DNA from: Flavobacteriaceae bacterium | GTDB taxonomy: Bacteria; Bacteroidota; Bacteroidia; Flavobacteriales; Flavobacteriaceae | Direction of reading: 5' to 3' | Length of the DNA: 41,390 nt | NCBI GenBank assembly: GCA_016744415.1 | Contig: JADGEL010000006.1 | Location: 1 to 41,390 of the forward strand | Notes under the pieces: model-generated | The model's database searches: none | The model's input: the letters and a program-made list of their open reading frames with translations, nothing else | What the model was told of the DNA's origin: nothing | Translations under genes and position numbers: made by a program | Shown: positions 23,612-32,665 of the stretch, piece after piece | Layout: each line of letters begins with the position of its first letter | How positions within the stretch are numbered: position 1 is the stretch's first letter

Positions 23612-24649
23612 TTATTTTATATATTCAACACAAGCCATCTCTTGTTTTTGACTATCAAAGAAACCTTGTTCGCGCATCCAGTCATCGCTATATACTTTAC
23701 TCATGTATCGAGAACCATGATCAGGGAAAATACAAACTACTTTACTGTTCTTATCAAATTCGCCAGCTTCAGCATATTGCATTACAGCTTGCATCACAGC
23801 ACCACTTGTATATCCTGCAAAAATAGCTTCAGTCAAAGCAATTTCTCTTGCTCTGTGTGCGCTATCTTCATCAGATACTTTTTCAAATTTATCAATTACA
23901 TTAAAATCGGTAGCGGTTGGAATTAAATTTTTTCCAAGGCCTTCTATTCGGTATGGATAAATTTCATTTTTATCAAATTCACCCGTTTCATGGAATTTTT
24001 TAAGGATAGATCCAAAAGCATCAACACCTAAAATTTTAATGTTTGAGTTTTGTTCTTTTAAATATTTTGCAGTTCCAGAAATAGTTCCTCCTGTACCACT
24101 TGCAGCCACTAAATGTGTAATTTTACCTTCAGTTTGTTTCCAGATTTCTGGTCCTGTAGAGTGGTAGTGTGCATCAATATTTAATTGATTAAAATACTGA
24201 TTGATATAAACGGAGTTTGCAGTTTCTGAATGTAATCTTTTTGCAACTTGGTAATAAGATCTAGGATCATCGGCACTCACATGTGCAGGACAAACATATA
24301 CTTTTGCACCCATTGCCTTTAGCATATCAATTTTATCATTTGATGATTTTGAACTTACTGCCAAAATACAATCATATCCTTTAGATATACTTACCATTGC
24401 TAAACTAAACCCAGTATTACCAGAGGTAGTTTCAACAATTGTATTTCCAGGTTTTAGGATACCTTGCTTTTCAGCTTGTTCTATTATATAAAGTGCAATA
24501 CGATCTTTTGTAGAATGTCCAGGGTTATAACCTTCAAATTTTACTAGGAACTCACCATCTAAGTCTTCGGTGATTTTATTTAACTTAATCATTGGCGTGT
24601 CGCCAATTAAACCTAGTATATTTTGATGTATACTTAAATTTCGTTTCAT
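23612..24649 (-). CDS. PLP cysteine-synthase-like enzyme; probable cysteate synthase
   Basis: 345 residues of a fold-type II PLP enzyme (cysteine synthase / cystathionine beta-synthase group). GLIGDTPM opens the protein, PLP lysine K48 lies in [19 protein letters not shown] (75-80) binds substrate, and SGTGGTISG binds the cofactor phosphate. The HST before K48 differs from the GGSVKDR or GGSIKDR usual in O-acetylserine sulfhydrylases. A C-terminal extension ([11 protein letters not shown]) follows. Flavobacterial cysteate synthase is of this fold and uses phosphoserine and sulfite, and the partner acyltransferase gene is next to it. An ordinary cysteine synthase remains possible. Confidence 0.75.
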   Translation of the reverse strand: MKRNLSIHQNILGLIGDTPMIKLNKITEDLDGEFLVKFEGYNPGHSTKDRIALYIIEQAEKQGILKPGNTIVETTSGNTGFSLAMVSISKGYDCILAVSSKSSNDKIDMLKAMGAKVYVCPAHVSADDPRSYYQVAKRLHSETANSVYINQYFNQLNIDAHYHSTGPEIWKQTEGKITHLVAASGTGGTISGTAKYLKEQNSNIKILGVDAFGSILKKFHETGEFDKNEIYPYRIEGLGKNLIPTATDFNVIDKFEKVSDEDSAHRAREIALTEAIFAGYTSGAVMQAVMQYAEAGEFDKNSKVVCIFPDHGSRYMSKVYSDDWMREQGFFDSQKQEMACVEYIK

Positions 24650-24675
24650 GAATTACTTATGGTTAACATCGGAGG

Positions 24676-24683
24676 CAAAGATA
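24676..24683 (-). promoter_or_regulatory. TAnnTTTG box of the cysteate synthase-like gene
   Basis: On the minus strand TATCTTTG (24683-24676) lies 27 bases before the ATG. Upstream TTG motifs are present but at shorter spacing than usual. Confidence 0.45.
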
Positions 24684-24720
24684 CACTTTTTTTTCAAACA
24701 ACTAAACTGATATTTATCAG

Positions 24721-26787
24721 CTAATTGTCCGATTCTAAATTTATTAAAAAAGCATATTCTCTTGCAATATCTTTAAGTCCATCAAACCTCCCTGATGCGC
24801 CACCATGGCCAACTTTCATATCAGTATGGAGTAATAAAATATTTTTATTTTTTGTTTGATTTCTCAATTTTGCGGCCCATTTTGCAGGTTCAAAATACTG
24901 TACTTGTGAATCATGGAATCCAGCAGTGATTAATAAGTTTGGATAGGATGTGTTTTTAATATTATCATATGGTGAATAGGATTTTATATAGTTATAATAT
25001 TTTTTGTTATTTGGATTTCCCCATTCATCATATTCACCTGTTGTTAAAGGAATGCTTTCGTCTAACATAGTTGTGACAACATCAACAAATGGTACTGCTG
25101 CTATGGCACCTTTGAATAATTCTGGATTCATGTTAATAACTGCTCCAATTAGTAGGCCGCCAGCAGACCCACCCATACAATATAAGTGATTGTTTGAAGT
25201 GTACTTTTTATTGATTAAGAATTTGGCACAATTAATAAAGTCGGTAAATGTATTTTTTTTGTTTAACAACTTTCCGTTGTCATACCAATCTCTACCCAAA
25301 TATTCACTACCGCGAACATGAGTTATTGCAAATACAAAACCACGATCTAACAAACTCAAACGTGTAGTGCTAAACCCATCGCCAATAGTATATCCGTACG
25401 AACCGTATGCGTATAATAATAAGGGAGTATTTTCATTTAAAACAGTATTTTTTCTATATACCAAAGAAATAGGAACTTGATTCCCGTCAGTTGCTGTAGC
25501 CCATAAACGCTCACTTTTATAATTATTTTTGACAAATTTTCCTCCAAGGACTTCTTGTTCTTTCTTTATTTCTTTAGAAAAATTATCCATATTAAAATCG
25601 ATGACGGAACTCGGGGTTGTCATAGAATTGTAACTGTACCTAATTACATTTGTGTCAAATTCTGGATTGGCATAGACTCCAGCTGAATAAGTTTCTTCAT
25701 CAAAAGGTAAGTAGTAATCATTGGTTCCATCCCAACGAATAATACGGATTTTGTTTAAACCATTTGTGCGTTCTTCTAGAACCAAATGATTTTTGAAAAT
25801 AGAAATATCTTCTAGTAAAACATCCTTGCGATGTGGAATAAGTTCTTCCCAATTTTCTTTTGATGTTGCTTCTTCAGAAGTTTTCATCAATTTAAAATTG
25901 GTTGCCTTATCCTTATTGGTAAGGATATAAAAGTGATTCTTGTAATGTGCTATCGAATATTCTAAATCGCGTTCACGCTCTTGAATAATTTTAAAATCAC
26001 CAGTAAAATTATCAGCACTAATAATTTGATATTCGGTAGAAATAGTACTATATGATCCAATGACAATATATTTTTGCGACTTTGTTTTATACACAAACGT
26101 ATTAAAAGTATCATTTGTTTCGTGAAAAACTTCTATATCTTCACAGGAATCTGTACCTAAAATATGTTTAAAAATTTTATGACTCCTTAAGGTTTCAGCA
26201 TCTTGTTTTGCATAAAAAATAGTTTTGCTATCATTTGCCCAAGTGCCAGAACCTGTTGTATTTTCAATTTTATCAGGATAGATCGCCCCAGTTTTTAAAT
26301 CTTTAAATTGGAGGGTATACTGCCTTCTTCCTTTGGTGTCAATACCAAAAACAGCTAATTTATTATCTGGGCTTACTGAGAGCCCTTTTAAACTGAAAAA
26401 GTCAAACCCTTTGGCCATTTCATTGACATTAAAAAGAATTTCTTCTTGAGCTTCTAAAGATTCTTTTCTTCTCGAATAAATAGGATATTGCGCCCCTATA
26501 TCAAATCTTGTATTGTAATAATATCCATTCTTTTTGTATGGTACGGACTTGTCATCTTCTTTAATTCGCGATTTCATTTCATCAAATAAATCTTCTTGCA
26601 ACTTATTTGTATGCGCGGTCATTTTGTTATAGTAGTCGTTCTCGGCATTTAAATAATTGACAACTTCTGGGTTTTCTCGCTCATTCATCCAATAATATTC
26701 ATCAATTCTAGTATCGTCATGAATTTTTAATTCTTTTGGAATTTTATTAGCTTTAGGAGGGGTTATGGTTTTGTTATGCATTGTCAT
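24721..26787 (-). CDS. S9 family oligopeptidase B-like serine peptidase
   Basis: 688 residues, full-length oligopeptidase B. The first 400 residues form the beta-propeller that gates access (opening DDTRIDEYYWMNER). The catalytic alpha/beta-hydrolase follows, with S541 in MGGSAGGLL, D626 in FHDSQVQ and H661 in VGHGGASG. It cuts short peptides, usually after Lys or Arg. No signal peptide is seen, so it is probably cytoplasmic. A TACTTTTG box (minus strand, 26811-26804) lies upstream. Confidence 0.92.
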   Translation of the reverse strand: MTMHNKTITPPKANKIPKELKIHDDTRIDEYYWMNERENPEVVNYLNAENDYYNKMTAHTNKLQEDLFDEMKSRIKEDDKSVPYKKNGYYYNTRFDIGAQYPIYSRRKESLEAQEEILFNVNEMAKGFDFFSLKGLSVSPDNKLAVFGIDTKGRRQYTLQFKDLKTGAIYPDKIENTTGSGTWANDSKTIFYAKQDAETLRSHKIFKHILGTDSCEDIEVFHETNDTFNTFVYKTKSQKYIVIGSYSTISTEYQIISADNFTGDFKIIQERERDLEYSIAHYKNHFYILTNKDKATNFKLMKTSEEATSKENWEELIPHRKDVLLEDISIFKNHLVLEERTNGLNKIRIIRWDGTNDYYLPFDEETYSAGVYANPEFDTNVIRYSYNSMTTPSSVIDFNMDNFSKEIKKEQEVLGGKFVKNNYKSERLWATATDGNQVPISLVYRKNTVLNENTPLLLYAYGSYGYTIGDGFSTTRLSLLDRGFVFAITHVRGSEYLGRDWYDNGKLLNKKNTFTDFINCAKFLINKKYTSNNHLYCMGGSAGGLLIGAVINMNPELFKGAIAAVPFVDVVTTMLDESIPLTTGEYDEWGNPNNKKYYNYIKSYSPYDNIKNTSYPNLLITAGFHDSQVQYFEPAKWAAKLRNQTKNKNILLLHTDMKVGHGGASGRFDGLKDIAREYAFLINLESDN

Positions 26788-26832
26788 AATTTATTTGGAT
26801 AGGCAAAAGTACGTTTTAGACATGTTATATGA

Positions 26833-27072
26833 GTGCAATTAATAGTTAAAAAGAAATTAATTTTAGACGATGAATCGACATTACATTTACCTGTACTATT
26901 TTTATTTTGTACAATTCAATTTTCAAATGCACAAAATTTATTGGATCATGAAAAGGGTAGCATACAGTATATTTATATTGAATCTGGAATTGTTTCTAGT
27001 GAAGGTTGTTTAAGAAGGATAAAAAGGAAGGTGTGTGGGAGTTTTAGTTGTCAATGGGATTTTTCTCTATGA
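26833..27072 (+). pseudogene. Possible remnant of a secreted-protein gene
   Basis: A short open stretch beginning GTG 26833. Its middle, LPVLFLFCTIQFSNAQNLLD, looks like a signal peptide with the usual AQ cleavage end, but it starts too far in. The frame then changes character and stops at 27072. The frame opens just upstream of the divergent oligopeptidase gene and ends before a 40-bp gap. It is most likely a decayed gene. No family is recognised, and expression is doubtful. Confidence 0.3.
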
Positions 27073-27111
27073 TACACAATTTTAGATTGGAATTACTTTG
27101 AAGGATTAAAA

Positions 27112-28215
27112 TTAATCAACAATAAATTTTGAAGTATGTTTGATTGTATCGTTTACTTTTATTTGGACAGAATAGATTCCTTTTTTAAAGTCAGACGTTG
27201 AAAGTAGGTGGAAGCTGTCTTTTCTTTTAAATACAGTTTCTTCCATTTCATTTTTAATATTAATCTTTTTAAAATCAAATTGTTGTCTTTTTATTTTTTC
27301 TGAAGATGTAATAATTTTTATGAAATCATTCACTTCGTTTTGGTGTAAATCAATTTGATTTAAATCAACAAAAAACAGTTTAGGCGGTACGTTAATTGAA
27401 TAGCCTCCAATCTTTTTTTTCACTTGTTCTCTTGAAAGATAATAGCCCTCATTATTAACATGTATTATTCCTTCTATTTGATTTGCTAAACCAATAAACG
27501 GAGTTAAATCTATTCGCACAAAAGAATCAGTATTATGACTATCTAAAACCACTATAAAAGGACTGAGTCCATCTGAATATCCACATAATACTATTCGATT
27601 GGTTTCTTTATTTAAGGTTGCACCAGTTATTAAGCCTTCAACATTATAGCTGTGAGAGTAGGAGGCTTTTTGAGTTCCGATCTCTTTGGGTATTGTGTAA
27701 ATAGAAGTGTTCAGGTTTCCTCTATTTTTTGTAAATATCACTAATTGATCTTTTATGATTATTAGTGATTCCGCATCAAAATTATTTCGTTTTCTAGAAT
27801 TGAATTTAGTTTGATTGTTATAAGATAATTCAATTATTTCTGTATCAACTTCATCAGCGTTTAAGTAATCCTCTTTAGAAATTCTATAAATTTTTAAGTT
27901 TTTTCTTGAGCCGTAATTATTACCAATATCTGCGATATATATATAAGAATCATCTTGGGTTATATCTTCCCAATCTACATTTTTAGCATTGTTAATATCA
28001 ATAGTTCTAGAAATTTTTCCTATGATTGTATCTATCTCAAATAATTTAGCAGTATTTCCAGAGTCGTTGAATGTAACTAATTTACCATTAAGATAAAGCA
28101 GTCCAGAGGTTTCATTCACTTGCTTGGGCAAGCTAAATTTTTCAGAGATTAGATTTTGAGAAAAACTCGTTGTAAAAACAAAAATAAAAAGAAGGGCATT
28201 GAAAATTTTATACAT
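27112..28215 (-). CDS. Secreted beta-propeller-like protein with sorting-like tail
   Basis: 367 residues with a signal peptide (ALLFIFVFTTSFSQ). The body has repeated strand segments (ETSGLLYLNGKLVTFNDSG, VDWEDITQDDSYIYIADIGNN, FDAESLIII), as in propeller proteins that scan surfaces or bind ligands. The final 75 residues read like a type IX secretion A-type tail: a strand-rich module ending KKGIYSVQIKVNDTIKHTSKFIVD. It is therefore likely exported through the type IX system to the surface or medium. The ligand is unknown. A separate transcript is likely. Confidence 0.65.
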   Translation of the reverse strand: MYKIFNALLFIFVFTTSFSQNLISEKFSLPKQVNETSGLLYLNGKLVTFNDSGNTAKLFEIDTIIGKISRTIDINNAKNVDWEDITQDDSYIYIADIGNNYGSRKNLKIYRISKEDYLNADEVDTEIIELSYNNQTKFNSRKRNNFDAESLIIIKDQLVIFTKNRGNLNTSIYTIPKEIGTQKASYSHSYNVEGLITGATLNKETNRIVLCGYSDGLSPFIVVLDSHNTDSFVRIDLTPFIGLANQIEGIIHVNNEGYYLSREQVKKKIGGYSINVPPKLFFVDLNQIDLHQNEVNDFIKIITSSEKIKRQQFDFKKINIKNEMEETVFKRKDSFHLLSTSDFKKGIYSVQIKVNDTIKHTSKFIVD

Positions 28216-28247
28216 GCATTAAAAATAACAATTTTATAATAAAAACA

Positions 28248-28799
28248 CTAGCAAATTTTTTCATTATAATTTTGAGGATACTTTGCGCTAAAGTTTTTAT
28301 AGTAGCCTTGAATTTTGTTCATGTCAGATTTAAAATCTTCAGTTACATTAATTATGGCACCTATGCCTACAGTTTTGTCTTCGTAATCTAAATAGCCTAA
28401 AAGAACAGGTACATCGGCATGTTTTGCTATTTCATAGAACTCAGTTTTCCATTGATTTACCTTCTTTCTAGAACCTTCAGTTGGAACAATTAGCATCATT
28501 TTATCAGAAGAATTCAAAACATCATTCATGTGATGTGTCATTTCACCTTCAATTTTGTTTAAATTAATTCCGTCACAAATTTTACAAAAAGCACTTCTAA
28601 CTCCTAAACGGCTCTTTTGTTCAAACAATACTTTAATTGTATATCCATTTTTCCAAAAAGAAGAAATAGTATAAATATAGTCCCAAAAAGAAGTATAGGG
28701 AGCAGAGATTAAGACAGATTTTTCAGTACAGCAATTTTCAGGATAGTATTCAGTCCAACCACCAAGTTTCATGACAAGGGTTCCAATAATTTTTTTCAC
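28248..28799 (-). CDS. Acyltransferase-like protein with Tyr at the catalytic His
   Basis: 183 residues resembling the lysophospholipid/glycerol-phosphate acyltransferase family. The HxxxxD block reads SAPYTSFWDY, so the catalytic His is Tyr (codon TAT, one change from CAT). The second block, IVPTEGSRKKVNQWKTEF, is well kept (EGxR), and VPVLLGYLDYE gives block IV. A soluble protein with no clear membrane segment. Either activity is lost and the protein binds lipid, or another residue serves as base. Its original role was probably acyl transfer in membrane lipid synthesis. Confidence 0.7.
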   Translation of the reverse strand: MKKIIGTLVMKLGGWTEYYPENCCTEKSVLISAPYTSFWDYIYTISSFWKNGYTIKVLFEQKSRLGVRSAFCKICDGINLNKIEGEMTHHMNDVLNSSDKMMLIVPTEGSRKKVNQWKTEFYEIAKHADVPVLLGYLDYEDKTVGIGAIINVTEDFKSDMNKIQGYYKNFSAKYPQNYNEKIC

Positions 28800-28882
28800 A
28801 ATCTTTTTTTAGCGCTACAATGATAAGAAAATATTATGAAAAAAGTAAATTTTAAATCATTAACTTAATAATATTCAAAGAT

Positions 28883-30310
28883 TTATTCTTCAAAAAAATC
28901 ATTTTTAAATCCAATTAAGTATAATTTTTTTTCAGCTCTGGTCACTGCTGTATAAAGCCATCTTAAAAATTCACGGCTTAAACCATCAGGCAAATAAGGT
29001 TGCTCAATAAAAACTGATTTCCACTGACCTCCTTGTGATTTATGACAGGTCATTGCATAAGAGAATTTTACTTGTAATGCATTAAAGTATTTGTTTTTCT
29101 TGATAGATAAGAGTTTTTTGTAATTAGATTTTAAATCAGCAAAATCCTTAGACACTTCTTGATACAATCTATTTGATTCCTCATAAGTCAACGACGGAGT
29201 TTCAGAAGTAAGAGTGTCTAATAAAATGACAGTGTCAAATGGTTTTTGATTTTTGTAATCAATCATTCTTAAGGTAACTTCGGCAAAACGAAACCCGTAC
29301 AATTCTTTGGTGCTTCTAATTGCCATGATTTCACAAATATCACCATTGGCTATAAAACCAGCATCTGAAGATTCAGGCAACCAAAAATAATTATTCTTAA
29401 CTACCATAACAAAATCACCAGTGGAAATTTCATTTTCTTGACCACGTATTTTTGATCTGATTTGTTGATTGTATTGGTTGGCTCGTTTATTTGAACGTAC
29501 AATAAAAGCAGTATCCTCAACCCCGATATTGTCATAAGCGGTGTTGATGGCATCCTCAATATCATAGCCGTCTTCTAATCTGATGACATCTGGATACCCC
29601 AATTGAAACTTAAAATCAAAGGTGTCATAGCCTAATAATAAATATCTCAATTCTGTGGCATTCACTAAAATACCAGAACCTTCATGCTGCCGCATTACTT
29701 CATTCAATTCTAGCATTTCTACTTCCTTATTATAATGTAATGATAACTTGTCTTCTTCTAGTGCAGGACTCACATCTAATTTAACAGGAGGTAATTGGGC
29801 AGTATCTCCAATCAAAATTAATTTACATCCAATTCCTGAATATACAAAGGACATCAAATCGTCTAATAAAGAACCATTTTCGAATAATTTAGAATTAGAG
29901 GTTGAATCAGAAATCATTGAAGCTTCATCAACAATAAAAAAGGTATTGGTGTGCTTGTTAGTTTGTAATACAAAAGAAACACCACCGTTTTTTTGCTTTT
30001 TGGGATGGTATATTTTTTTATGAATGGTAAAAGCGGGTTTATTGGCATAATTAGAAATTACTTTTGCCGCACGACCTGTTGGAGCAAGCATCACCGATTT
30101 CTTTCCAGTTTTCCATAAGCTAGTTACCATAGTGCTAATAGAAGTTGTTTTACCTGTGCCTGCATATCCTTTTAATAAAAAGAGGCCATTTTTTTCTTTG
30201 CTATAGATAAATTCAGACAACCGCTGCAAGAGTTGATTTTGAGTACTTGTAGGGGTAAATGGAAAGGCTTCAATAAGTTGCTTGTAAAATTCTGGTGCAG
30301 TTTTTGTCAT
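28883..30310 (-). CDS. RecD-like superfamily 1 DNA helicase
   Basis: 475 residues from ATG 30310, preferred to 30331 because the conserved body begins there. Walker A GYAGTGKTT (48-56), Walker B FFIVDEASMISD and a C-terminal helicase half with YAMTCHKSQGGQWKSVFIE and LYTAVTRAEKKLYLIG are typical of RecD2/UvrD_C_2 proteins. It probably unwinds 5' to 3' in replication or repair. It stands alone, without RecB or RecC, as in other Bacteroidota. Confidence 0.9.
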   Translation of the reverse strand: MTKTAPEFYKQLIEAFPFTPTSTQNQLLQRLSEFIYSKEKNGLFLLKGYAGTGKTTSISTMVTSLWKTGKKSVMLAPTGRAAKVISNYANKPAFTIHKKIYHPKKQKNGGVSFVLQTNKHTNTFFIVDEASMISDSTSNSKLFENGSLLDDLMSFVYSGIGCKLILIGDTAQLPPVKLDVSPALEEDKLSLHYNKEVEMLELNEVMRQHEGSGILVNATELRYLLLGYDTFDFKFQLGYPDVIRLEDGYDIEDAINTAYDNIGVEDTAFIVRSNKRANQYNQQIRSKIRGQENEISTGDFVMVVKNNYFWLPESSDAGFIANGDICEIMAIRSTKELYGFRFAEVTLRMIDYKNQKPFDTVILLDTLTSETPSLTYEESNRLYQEVSKDFADLKSNYKKLLSIKKNKYFNALQVKFSYAMTCHKSQGGQWKSVFIEQPYLPDGLSREFLRWLYTAVTRAEKKLYLIGFKNDFFEE

Positions 30311-30379
30311 TCTAATATTTAATAAGGTCAAAGATACAAATTGTTTATCCTAAAAATTTTTAGCATTAAAAAAAATTTG

Positions 30380-30387
30380 TAGATTTG
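30380..30387 (+). promoter_or_regulatory. TAnnTTTG box upstream of the 30417 gene
   Basis: TAGATTTG matches the -7 box and lies 29 bases before the ATG. No clear -33 element is seen. It is probably the promoter for the three-gene run ending in rsmD. Confidence 0.45.
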
Positions 30388-30416
30388 CGACAATCATTTT
30401 TAAAAATCACCAACAG

Positions 30417-31157
30417 ATGTTTTATATTTTAATACTCTTTTTTGTAGGAATTGTAGTTATCTATTTTCTAGCAAAAGCAATCCTAAAGTTTGTTCCAAAA
30501 AAAGTACAACCTGTAATTACTATTTTATTGTATGGTATTGCAGCGTATTTGGCTTTTATTTCTTATCAAGGTGTAATGGAACCTATTCACTTTAACAAAG
30601 AAAAAAATCAGCGTTATACTAAAGTAATTAATAGCCTTAAAATTATTAGAGATGCACAAGCTGCCCATAGAACTGTAACAGGATCTTATGCTGCAAAAGG
30701 TGAAGATTTAGTAACGTTTATTGATACAGCACAGTTTGCAGTTACCAAGGACACAAATATTGTGGTGACAGTAAATTTAGGTGGAGGGCTTACAGGCGAA
30801 GAGGAAGTTATGAGAACTGACACAATTGATTATTCAGATGTTAGAGCAGCCTTTGTTGGGAGAGATTATAAAAACATGATGAGCGTACCAGGTACTGATA
30901 AACAATTCGAAATGACTATTGGTATGGTTCAAAAACTCAATGGTGATATGCGTAAAGTATTTGAAGCTAAGGTTGATAAATCGATTGTTTTAGAAGGTGA
31001 AAATGCTGATTTAATTCGCTTAGAGAAAAAGACAGAAGATAATGACCAGGTAAAAGGAACACATATTAGTGTTGGTTCTATGGTTGATGTTAGTGATAGC
31101 GGAAACTGGCCACCTTCATATGATATTGCTGACATGGTAAAAGCAAATAAAAAATAA
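30417..31157 (+). CDS. Conserved two-helix membrane protein, unknown function
   Basis: 246 residues. Two hydrophobic segments (2-22 and 33-50) anchor the protein, followed by a soluble domain of about 190 residues that would face the periplasm. The soluble part includes YTKVINSLKIIRDAQAAHRTVTGSYAA, similar to the start of pilin-like processed proteins, and a beta-rich tail. I do not recognise a family. The next gene (DUF3822) opens directly after its stop and rsmD follows, so the three form one transcript. Confidence 0.65.
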   Translation: MFYILILFFVGIVVIYFLAKAILKFVPKKVQPVITILLYGIAAYLAFISYQGVMEPIHFNKEKNQRYTKVINSLKIIRDAQAAHRTVTGSYAAKGEDLVTFIDTAQFAVTKDTNIVVTVNLGGGLTGEEEVMRTDTIDYSDVRAAFVGRDYKNMMSVPGTDKQFEMTIGMVQKLNGDMRKVFEAKVDKSIVLEGENADLIRLEKKTEDNDQVKGTHISVGSMVDVSDSGNWPPSYDIADMVKANKK

Positions 31158-31259
31158 GTTATAGAAAATCTAAGTTCAGATAACAAACACTTATCCATTC
31201 AACTTCGGTCGGATGGATTTTCTTTTTGCATTCTAGATAAGAATACAGGCTTTTTTGAG

Positions 31260-31967
31260 GTGGTTAAAAACTTGACCATTGTAGATGAAAATAGAACGCC
31301 GAAAATTCAATTAAACTTTCTTAAAGATGCCTTTGAAAAAGATGAATTACACAATCAAAAATTTGATTCGATTGCAGTTTCTCATAGCAATAACCTTTCA
31401 ACACTTGTCCCAAAGCCATTTTTTAATAAAGAAAATTTAAGTGATTATTTGCAATACAATCTAAAGATTTTAGAGAACGATTACATTACTTACGATGAAC
31501 TTTCAACTGCTGAAATCGTGAACGTATACATTCCGTTTGTTCATATTAATAACTATTTGTTTGATAGATTTGGAAGTTTTGAATACAAACATAGCGCGAG
31601 TATTTTAACTGAATTGCTTTTAGCAACTTATAAAAATGATGGCAAGACACATTTTTTTGTGCATGTAGAGAGTGAGTGTTTCCAAGTTATTGTATTAAAA
31701 AACAAAAAATTAGAATTTTTTAATAGTTTCAACTTTAAAACAAAAGAAGATTTTATTTACTATATACTTTTTACATCAGAGCAATTGCAACTGAACCCTG
31801 AAGAGTTTGTTTTGACTTTTTTGGGAGATATTGAAATGGAATCAGAATTGTATGATATTGTTTTTAAATATGTGAGAAATATTGAATTTATTGACTTAGA
31901 AAATGATGCTATTCAAAATTTAAACATTTCAACACACTCAAACATTATAGTTCTTAATCAACACTAA
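31260..31967 (+). CDS. DUF3822 family protein; true start may be upstream
   Basis: 235 residues from GTG 31260, the first canonical start. The same frame is open from 31158, right after the previous stop, and its upstream codons read KHLSIQLRSDGFSFCILD, which is what the family begins with. So about 34 residues probably belong to the protein, and the start would be a rare one (ATA at 31161 is the best candidate). DUF3822 proteins resemble actin-like ATPase folds and always lie next to rsmD in this group. Function is unknown. The stop overlaps the rsmD start (TAATG). Confidence 0.75.
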   Translation: MVKNLTIVDENRTPKIQLNFLKDAFEKDELHNQKFDSIAVSHSNNLSTLVPKPFFNKENLSDYLQYNLKILENDYITYDELSTAEIVNVYIPFVHINNYLFDRFGSFEYKHSASILTELLLATYKNDGKTHFFVHVESECFQVIVLKNKKLEFFNSFNFKTKEDFIYYILFTSEQLQLNPEEFVLTFLGDIEMESELYDIVFKYVRNIEFIDLENDAIQNLNISTHSNIIVLNQH

Positions 31968-32509
31968 TGCGAATTATTTCAGGTACATATAAAGGCAGGA
32001 GATTAACTGCTCCAAAGAAACTACCAGTACGTCCAACAACAGATATGGCTAAAGAAGCCTTGTTTAATATTTTAAACAATCGCTATTATTTTGATGAAAT
32101 TAAGGTGATTGATTTGTTTTCCGGAACTGGTAATATTAGTTATGAATTTGCCTCTCGAGGAACAGAAAATATCACTGCAGTTGATGCTCATTTTGGATGT
32201 GTAAAATATATCAATTCGGTAGTTAAGGATTTTGATTTTAATATCACGACATTAAAAAGTGATGTGTTTAAGTTTTTAGAAAGAACGCCTTTAAAAGTTG
32301 ATGTTATTTTTGCAGATCCTCCTTATGATATGGATGATGGGTTATTCGAAAAAATTGCAACACTTATTTTTGAAAGAGGCTTATTAGAAGATGAAGGATT
32401 ATTAATCATCGAACATTCTAATCAAACGGACTTATCAGAACACCCACATTTTTCATTCTCGAAAAAATATGGAGGAAATATGTTTAGCTTTTTTGAAGCT
32501 GTAGAATAA
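31967..32509 (+). CDS. rsmD: 16S rRNA G966 N2-methyltransferase
   Basis: 180 residues, full length. It methylates G966 of 16S rRNA in the 30S subunit. MRIISGTYKGRRL opens the protein, RPTTDMAKEALFNIL follows, motif I is VIDLFSGTGN (47-56), and the catalytic motif FADPPYD is at 115-121. The start overlaps the DUF3822 stop by one base, so translation is coupled. A terminator overlaps its stop codon. Confidence 0.95.
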   Translation: MRIISGTYKGRRLTAPKKLPVRPTTDMAKEALFNILNNRYYFDEIKVIDLFSGTGNISYEFASRGTENITAVDAHFGCVKYINSVVKDFDFNITTLKSDVFKFLERTPLKVDVIFADPPYDMDDGLFEKIATLIFERGLLEDEGLLIIEHSNQTDLSEHPHFSFSKKYGGNMFSFFEAVE

Positions 32510-32530
32510 TCCTTATAGAAGGGTTCTATT
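32508..32530 (+). terminator. Terminator of rsmD
   Basis: AATCCTT (32508-32514) pairs with AAGGGTT (32519-32525) with loop ATAG, then a T-rich tail. It overlaps the stop codon. Confidence 0.6.
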
Positions 32531-32665
32531 TTTATTTTTTGAAATTGTTTTGTGGTTTTCCATAACTTTGCAGAAGGTGTTTTGTGATAGTCTTAGCTGT
32601 AATTCGTTTTAATTAGGAATAAAAAACACATATATACATGTCTTAGGTTATCTGACCTTTTGAAC

